NCBI RefSeq assembly: GCF_017255015.1 | Contig: NZ_JAFKCS010000010.1 | Span: 537 to 64,536 of the forward strand | DNA: 64,000 nucleotides | Direction of reading: 5' to 3' | DNA from: Bowmanella yangjiangensis | GTDB lineage: Bacteria > Pseudomonadota > Gammaproteobacteria > Enterobacterales > Alteromonadaceae | Notes under the pieces: model-generated | Told to the model about the DNA's origin: nothing | Database searches by the model: none | Seen by the model: only the letters and a program-made list of their open reading frames with translations | Part shown: positions 60,006 through 64,000 of the stretch, one piece after another | Layout of the letters: each line of letters begins with the position of its first letter | Numbering within the stretch: the stretch's first letter is position 1 | Translations under genes and position numbers: made by a program

Positions 60006-61532
60006 ATGATGCAACTGTTGGGTGCGCTTGGCTTATTTTTGCTTGGCATGTGGTTAATGACCGAAGGGTTGAAAATTGCTGGCGGCAAAGCCCTGGAACA
60101 TATGCTGGGTAAATGGATAAGCAGTCGTCTGCGTGGATTTATAGCCGGTATTGTGGTGACCGGCCTGGTGCAGTCATCCAGTGCGGTAACGGTTGCCACG
60201 ATCGGCTTTGTTAATGCAGGTTTGATGAGCTTCTCGCAGTCGGTTTGGGTGATTTTCGGTAGCAATGTCGGTACCACACTGACAGCCTGGTTAGTCACCC
60301 TTATCGGCTTTAAGCTCAATATGTCGGCAGTAACCTATCCACTGATTGGTATCGGTGCCCTGCTTAAGGTGTTTTCGCCCAAAGTACGAGGGCAGTCTCT
60401 GGGCATGGCGCTGGCGGGCTTCGGGCTTTTGTTTATGGGCATTGATGCACTGCAGGCCAGTTTCAGTGCTATACAATTTGACCCGCAAACCCTCACACAA
60501 TGGATCAACAGCCCAATATTGGTGGGATTGGGGCTTGGTGTCGTCTTAACTGTCCTCACTCAGTCATCCAGTGCCGCCATTGCCATCATCCTGACCGCTT
60601 CAGCCAGTGGTATGGGCGATTGGGAGCTGGCTGCCGCCGCGGTTATTGGTGCCAACATAGGCACAACTTCCACCGCTTTGCTAGCTAGCCTGGGCGCCTC
60701 CAGTGGGGCTAAACGATTGGTGATGGCGCATGTCTTGTTTAACCTGCTTACCGGCGTGGTTGCCCTGTGTCTGCTACCCGTTCTTACCTGGGGACTGAAC
60801 GACTGGCTGGGCTCCCCCGAACATATGCCGATGTTCCTTGCGCTATTTCACACCGGTTTTAATTTGCTTGGTATACTCCTGATGTTACCGATAGAACCGA
60901 AAATGTCAGCCTGGCTGCTGAAAAAGTTTCGTCGTGTTTCCCGCTATACGCATTTGGATGCCAACCTGGCCTCGGTGCCTGAACTGGCCCTAAGCGGCGT
61001 GCCAAAAGAAGTCGCCATGCTGCGCTTAGCCATCCTTGAGCTGCCACAGCAGCCGTCAACAGAGACCAAACTCGATGGCTTGCTGGGACGTGTGGAAGAA
61101 ACCCGTGATTTTATCAATAAAGCTGGCCGCAATACCCTGACAGAGCTACAGGGTGAAGGCTTTGAAGCCGCCGTGGCCGATTTACACGGCTTTGCAACAG
61201 CACTGGAGTCTTATGCGGAGTTTGTTCAACATGCAGACGCCCTCAGTAACCCCGCATATAGGCAAGATATACAGGAATGGTTAGCACAAGTTCAGCAATT
61301 TGCCGACCTGCAACGGCAGATGGAGCAAGGATTAGATGAACCCTGGCGGGCATTGAATCAGGCATACCAGCAACTGCGACACAGGTTAATTCGTACCAGT
61401 ATCAGCCAGCACCTCGATGCCGCTGCCCTGGAACAGGTGTTACGAGGACTGAGTGCCTGTCTGCGCTGCCAGCGCCGTATTTTGGAGGTAGGACAGGATG
61501 ACAGGTTAACTGTCGTCCCTGAGGCAGCCTGA
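60006..61532 (+). CDS. Na+/phosphate symporter family protein (NptA/YjbB-like)
   Basis: 508 aa. Two inverted repeats of the Na/Pi cotransporter family each have a QSSSA core: LVQSSSAVTVATIGFVNAG near residue 60 and TQSSSAAIAIILTASASG near residue 185. About eight transmembrane segments are followed by a soluble helical C-terminal domain resembling PhoU (about 310-505). It moves phosphate, probably outward or for homeostasis. Confidence 0.9.
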   Translation: MMQLLGALGLFLLGMWLMTEGLKIAGGKALEHMLGKWISSRLRGFIAGIVVTGLVQSSSAVTVATIGFVNAGLMSFSQSVWVIFGSNVGTTLTAWLVTLIGFKLNMSAVTYPLIGIGALLKVFSPKVRGQSLGMALAGFGLLFMGIDALQASFSAIQFDPQTLTQWINSPILVGLGLGVVLTVLTQSSSAAIAIILTASASGMGDWELAAAAVIGANIGTTSTALLASLGASSGAKRLVMAHVLFNLLTGVVALCLLPVLTWGLNDWLGSPEHMPMFLALFHTGFNLLGILLMLPIEPKMSAWLLKKFRRVSRYTHLDANLASVPELALSGVPKEVAMLRLAILELPQQPSTETKLDGLLGRVEETRDFINKAGRNTLTELQGEGFEAAVADLHGFATALESYAEFVQHADALSNPAYRQDIQEWLAQVQQFADLQRQMEQGLDEPWRALNQAYQQLRHRLIRTSISQHLDAAALEQVLRGLSACLRCQRRILEVGQDDRLTVVPEAA

Positions 61533-61551
61533 GGGGCTATAACAGGCCCCT
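61532..61551. terminator. Hairpin after the transporter gene
   Basis: AGGGGC and GCCCCT pair around an 8-base loop; lies in the convergent gap before the small gene at 61566. Confidence 0.55.
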
Positions 61552-61565
61552 AGCCAAGGAATAAC

Positions 61566-61811
61566 TTAACAATCGTTGCTTTTTAACCACTCATTCAGCA
61601 GTTTAATCTGCCCGCAGCGGTAAGCAGCATAGGTTATGCGTAACGCATTATTCAACAGTTCACCGTCCGTCCAGCCGCTTTTTTCCGACAATTCTTTATA
61701 ACAGTGCATACCTTTGGGGCTGACATAGCCCCTGACTTCCTTATTGCCTTTCTGGCGTTGTCTCTCACGGAAGCGGCGTTGTTTTTCGGCATTAATATTT
61801 GAAGCAGACAT
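61566..61811 (-). CDS. Small hypothetical basic protein
   Basis: 81 aa, beginning MSASNINAEKQRRFRERQRQ with a basic stretch, followed by VRGYVSPKGMHCYKELSEKSGWTDGELLNNALR, which reads like a ribbon-helix-helix or small DNA-binding segment. No family named. It is convergent with the symporter gene. Confidence 0.55.
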   Translation of the reverse strand: MSASNINAEKQRRFRERQRQKGNKEVRGYVSPKGMHCYKELSEKSGWTDGELLNNALRITYAAYRCGQIKLLNEWLKSNDC

Positions 61812-61966
61812 GGAACAACATCGTCAAACAAAAGAGAGCCAGTATCAGCTATTCGTCCGCCAAGCTCAATGGCCGGGCAATGTTATCCATCTGTTTACCC
61901 GGAAAATACCCCGGTTATAAGCCAAGGGTATAGGTTATTGATAATAAAACGACTGTTCAGAGTTGT

Positions 61967-61988
61967 TTAGCGCACAACTGTTCGCTAA
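61967..61988. promoter_or_regulatory. FabR/DesT-like operator before fabA
   Basis: TTAGCGCACAACTGTTCGCTAA is close to a palindrome (AGCG-N-ACA-NN-TGT-N-CGCT), similar to operators of the FabR family that represses unsaturated fatty-acid genes. It lies 41 bp before fabA, a place where FabR acts in other bacteria. The name is an inference from pattern. Confidence 0.5.
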
Positions 61989-62028
61989 ATTAAGCCGCGA
62001 AATTTATGCACTAACCTTCAAGTGAATT

Positions 62029-62547
62029 ATGACTATTAGTAAAAACAGTTTTACCAAAGAAGATTTGCTGGCTTGTAGCCGCGGCGATTTATTCGGTCCT
62101 GGTAATAGCCAACTCCCCGCCCCTAATATGCTGATGATGGACAGAATTGTCAGCATCAGTGAGGAAGGTGGTGCGTTTGACAAAGGCCATATTATTGCTG
62201 AGCTGGATATTTCTCCGGACCTGTGGTTTTTTGACTGCCACTTCCCTGGCGACCCGGTCATGCCTGGGTGTTTGGGACTGGACGCCATGTGGCAACTCGT
62301 TGGTTTTTTCCTTGGGTGGTCTGGCGGCCCGGGTAAAGGTCGCGCGCTGGGCGTGGGGGAAGTGAAGTTTACCGGCCAAATCCTGCCTACCGCCAAGAAG
62401 GTTACCTATCGCATCGATATGAAGCGTGTAATCAAGCGTAAGCTGTTTATGGGTATGGCTGATGGTTGTGTTGAAGTAGATGGTCGTAAGATTTACGAAG
62501 CGAAAGATTTGAAGGTTGGACTGTTCCAGGACACCAGCAACTTCTAA
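62029..62547 (+). CDS. fabA: 3-hydroxydecanoyl-ACP dehydratase/isomerase FabA
   Basis: 172 aa; makes the first double bond of unsaturated fatty acids. [20 protein letters not shown] holds the active-site histidine near residue 70, and the catalytic aspartate is in [23 protein letters not shown] at the N terminus is also typical. The length matches the family. A terminator follows. Confidence 0.96.
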   Translation: MTISKNSFTKEDLLACSRGDLFGPGNSQLPAPNMLMMDRIVSISEEGGAFDKGHIIAELDISPDLWFFDCHFPGDPVMPGCLGLDAMWQLVGFFLGWSGGPGKGRALGVGEVKFTGQILPTAKKVTYRIDMKRVIKRKLFMGMADGCVEVDGRKIYEAKDLKVGLFQDTSNF

Positions 62548-62563
62548 CTGCACTTAAAACGTC

Positions 62564-62589
62564 AAAAGCCCCATATCAGGGGCTTTTTT
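62564..62589 (+). terminator. Rho-independent terminator of fabA
   Basis: AAAAGCCCC pairs with GGGGCTTTT around loop ATATCA, followed by T residues. Confidence 0.85.
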
Positions 62590-62630
62590 AATGGTTGAGA
62601 CCGCGAAAAAGCGGCAAATTCAATTGAATG

Positions 62631-62807
62631 TCAGCGGTTTGCTAACCCGACACTTCTATCTTCTTGCGCTGCCCGCCAACCTCCTAACCATTGAGACCGG
62701 GAATCTGTTGTTTGATAAGGACAATTTTCTTTGGAACGACCTGAGATGCCAGCTTGATACCCTTTTGCGTGTGCACGTGAAAGTTTATCTCTCTTCTGTC
62801 TTTTCAT
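62631..62807 (-). CDS. rmf: Ribosome modulation factor Rmf
   Basis: 58 aa; dimerises ribosomes into inactive 100S particles in stationary phase. MKRQKRDKLSRAHAKGYQAG followed by CPYQTTDSRSQWLGGWRAA is diagnostic. The start at 62807 fits the family; a longer frame would add 14 unrelated residues. It is next to fabA and convergent with it, an arrangement conserved in many gammaproteobacteria. Confidence 0.95.
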   Translation of the reverse strand: MKRQKRDKLSRAHAKGYQAGISGRSKENCPYQTTDSRSQWLGGWRAAQEDRSVGLANR

Positions 62808-63230
62808 TAGATACCTCATCCGTAATTTAAAGTGTGATCGAACGACCACCCCTATGTGATATCGAATTCTGCGGCTTGGTTCAATGACACTTATCGCACC
62901 TATTCTTCATATGCTGTTAAGCGCATGATATTCGTTGAAATTTTTCTTACATCATTTTGTCATATTAGACGAATATACTGACCTGTGAGGCATAACGCTG
63001 ATTTGACAAGGGATTTCAAAGCGTTCGGTTATTTTTGATTAAAATGACGAAGGTAAAAGGCGTAAAACACCCAAAGTGAATGCCAATAACAAGATGTGTA
63101 GAGGAAAGGCAAGACTTATGATTATTCCCTGCGTTAAGGCGCAAGGGGTAAAAAGGTTGGAAAAATCGAGCTTGGTAGATAAGAAGTCGTTGCACCCGAT
63201 CGTCATCAATCAGGTGCAACTATTGGGTCA
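62808..63230. other. Gene-poor region between rmf and the DUF3466 gene
   Basis: About 420 bp. No convincing gene was found: a minus-strand frame of 67 codons (63016-63219) lacks protein-like features. A hairpin GTTGCACC/GGTGCAAC at 63189-63220 may terminate the DUF3466 gene. The rest should hold the rmf promoter. Confidence 0.4.
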
Positions 63231-63998
63231 TTAACGGCGACGTAGCAATCCGCTTACGCCGAGCAGCCCTAGCAGCCACCAGCCGAATCCTGCGCCCTGA
63301 CGCTCAACCTTATCTTCACTGGCGCTGCAATCATCGATATCGCCACCTGGAACAGGCACCAATTTCACCGCAACCACCGCTTCTTCCATAATCTGGTTAC
63401 CCGCATCATCTAACTGAGGCTCACCTGTGATATCCAAAGAGGCACGCTTGTACGTTGCTGTGGCAGCAATTTCACCTGACTCATTGATGGCATTGGCTTG
63501 CACCAAGGTGTAAGGGCTATTGCAGCTAATCAGATCATTCAGATTCTGGAACTGTTTATCATTGATATCATATAAAAACGCATTGCGACGACGGACACTG
63601 CCACCGATAGTAGACTCTACTTCTCCATCACCCACTACCTGACCTGCATCGTTAATATCTCTGGCCACACTGGCTGAGCCAGGGAAGAAATCGTCCGGAT
63701 AGGTCATGGTTTGTTCATCAAAGTCATAAACGAAAAACTTGGTGCGTTCAAAGCCGTTTATTAGTTTGAGGGTATAACCAATCACCTGATTATGGTTATT
63801 AATGCCAGTAGCCGCGCTCAGCAGCGGCTGCTGACTTAGGGTATAGCTGCTATACCGCTCTTCATTACCAATAATCAGTGTCTTGTCTTCCGCATACACG
63901 GCGGCGTAATTACGAATAACGTCTTCATAGTCCGGGTAGCTGGCATGGCTGATCCCAACTGCGATTCCATTGCTATTTACGTCCATGGCACGATTGGA
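63231..63998 (-). CDS. DUF3466 family protein with a GlyGly-CTERM-like tail (partial, start outside the window)
   Basis: The frame is open to the right edge. The visible 3' part (about 250 residues) has repeated strands of the type NNHNQVIGYT, INDAGQVVGDGEV and INESGEIAATATY, as in DUF3466 extracellular repeat proteins. The C terminus reads GFGWWLLGLLGVSGLLRRR: a glycine-rich start, one hydrophobic helix and an arginine cluster, like the GlyGly-CTERM signal processed by rhombosortase. Probably exported and surface-linked. An internal ATG at 63986 is not the true start because SNRA precedes it in frame. Confidence 0.8.
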   Translation of the reverse strand, partial: SNRAMDVNSNGIAVGISHASYPDYEDVIRNYAAVYAEDKTLIIGNEERYSSYTLSQQPLLSAATGINNHNQVIGYTLKLINGFERTKFFVYDFDEQTMTYPDDFFPGSASVARDINDAGQVVGDGEVESTIGGSVRRRNAFLYDINDKQFQNLNDLISCNSPYTLVQANAINESGEIAATATYKRASLDITGEPQLDDAGNQIMEEAVVAVKLVPVPGGDIDDCSASEDKVERQGAGFGWWLLGLLGVSGLLRRR

Positions 63999-64000
63999 GT

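Noticed and set aside
63016-63219. 67-codon frame on the minus strand upstream of the DUF3466 terminator hairpin
   Set aside because: No ribosome site, no domain, and composition unlike neighbouring proteins.
1-64000. CRISPR arrays, tRNA or rRNA genes, transposases
   Set aside because: No regularly spaced repeats, cloverleaf-like genes, ribosomal RNA or transposase motifs were seen when reading both strands.

Overview
The window looks like a chromosome segment of a marine gammaproteobacterium near Alteromonadaceae (Alteromonadales). The reasons are family content and gene order: AcnD/PrpF propionate genes, a PutA without the N-terminal repressor domain, two large TonB-dependent receptors, fabA next to rmf, a DUF3466 protein with a GlyGly-CTERM-like tail, and a near-complete dif site. 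The genus is an inference.

Layout. 1-2.9 kb: end of acnD and prpF, with a partial duplication of the prpF start and a cluster of small hairpins between the copies. 2.9-5.1 kb: a decayed serine hydrolase and small orphan genes. 5.1-12.4 kb: a LytS/LytTR-type two-component operon ending in a zinc-peptidase lipoprotein, a TonB-dependent receptor, and a divergent M64-type peptidase. 12.4-17.7 kb: putA and an orphan contractile-tail sheath gene. 17.9-28.7 kb: a defence island with a WYL regulator, an M15-like peptidase, type I restriction-modification genes hsdM, hsdS and hsdR interleaved with accessory nucleases, a YgjP/M48-type peptidase, and a RelB/ParE-type toxin-antitoxin pair.

28.7-42.6 kb is the most unusual part. 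A ribbon-helix-helix protein resembling MatP (28758-29375) is preceded by two 12-bp palindromes GTGAC-NN-GTCAC, close to the matS motif of the terminus macrodomain. Right beside it, an element of about 12.9 kb lies between two copies of the XerD arm plus central region of a dif site (29728 and 42561). It carries no integrase, so it probably integrated through host XerCD. Its genes fit a tailless, membrane-containing virus of the PM2/corticovirus or autolykivirus type: repressor, packaging ATPase, P2-like major capsid protein, many small one-helix membrane proteins, beta-rich spike proteins, lysozyme-like protein and holin. It also has about 1 kb of structured non-coding DNA, a membrane-anchored cargo protein and a DUF3653-type regulator. 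No replication initiator was recognised. A third matS-like palindrome lies inside it.

42.6-55 kb: molybdenum-cofactor and formate-dehydrogenase-like genes (mobA, fdhD, a YdeP-type oxidoreductase, mogA, moeA) mixed with a serine hydrolase, a lipoprotein metallo-hydrolase, cdd and a copper TonB receptor. 55-64 kb: hemN, a zinc-ribbon rhomboid protease operon, a beta-CASP nuclease with a Na/phosphate symporter, fabA, rmf and a partial DUF3466 gene. No tRNA, rRNA, CRISPR array or recognisable transposase gene was seen.
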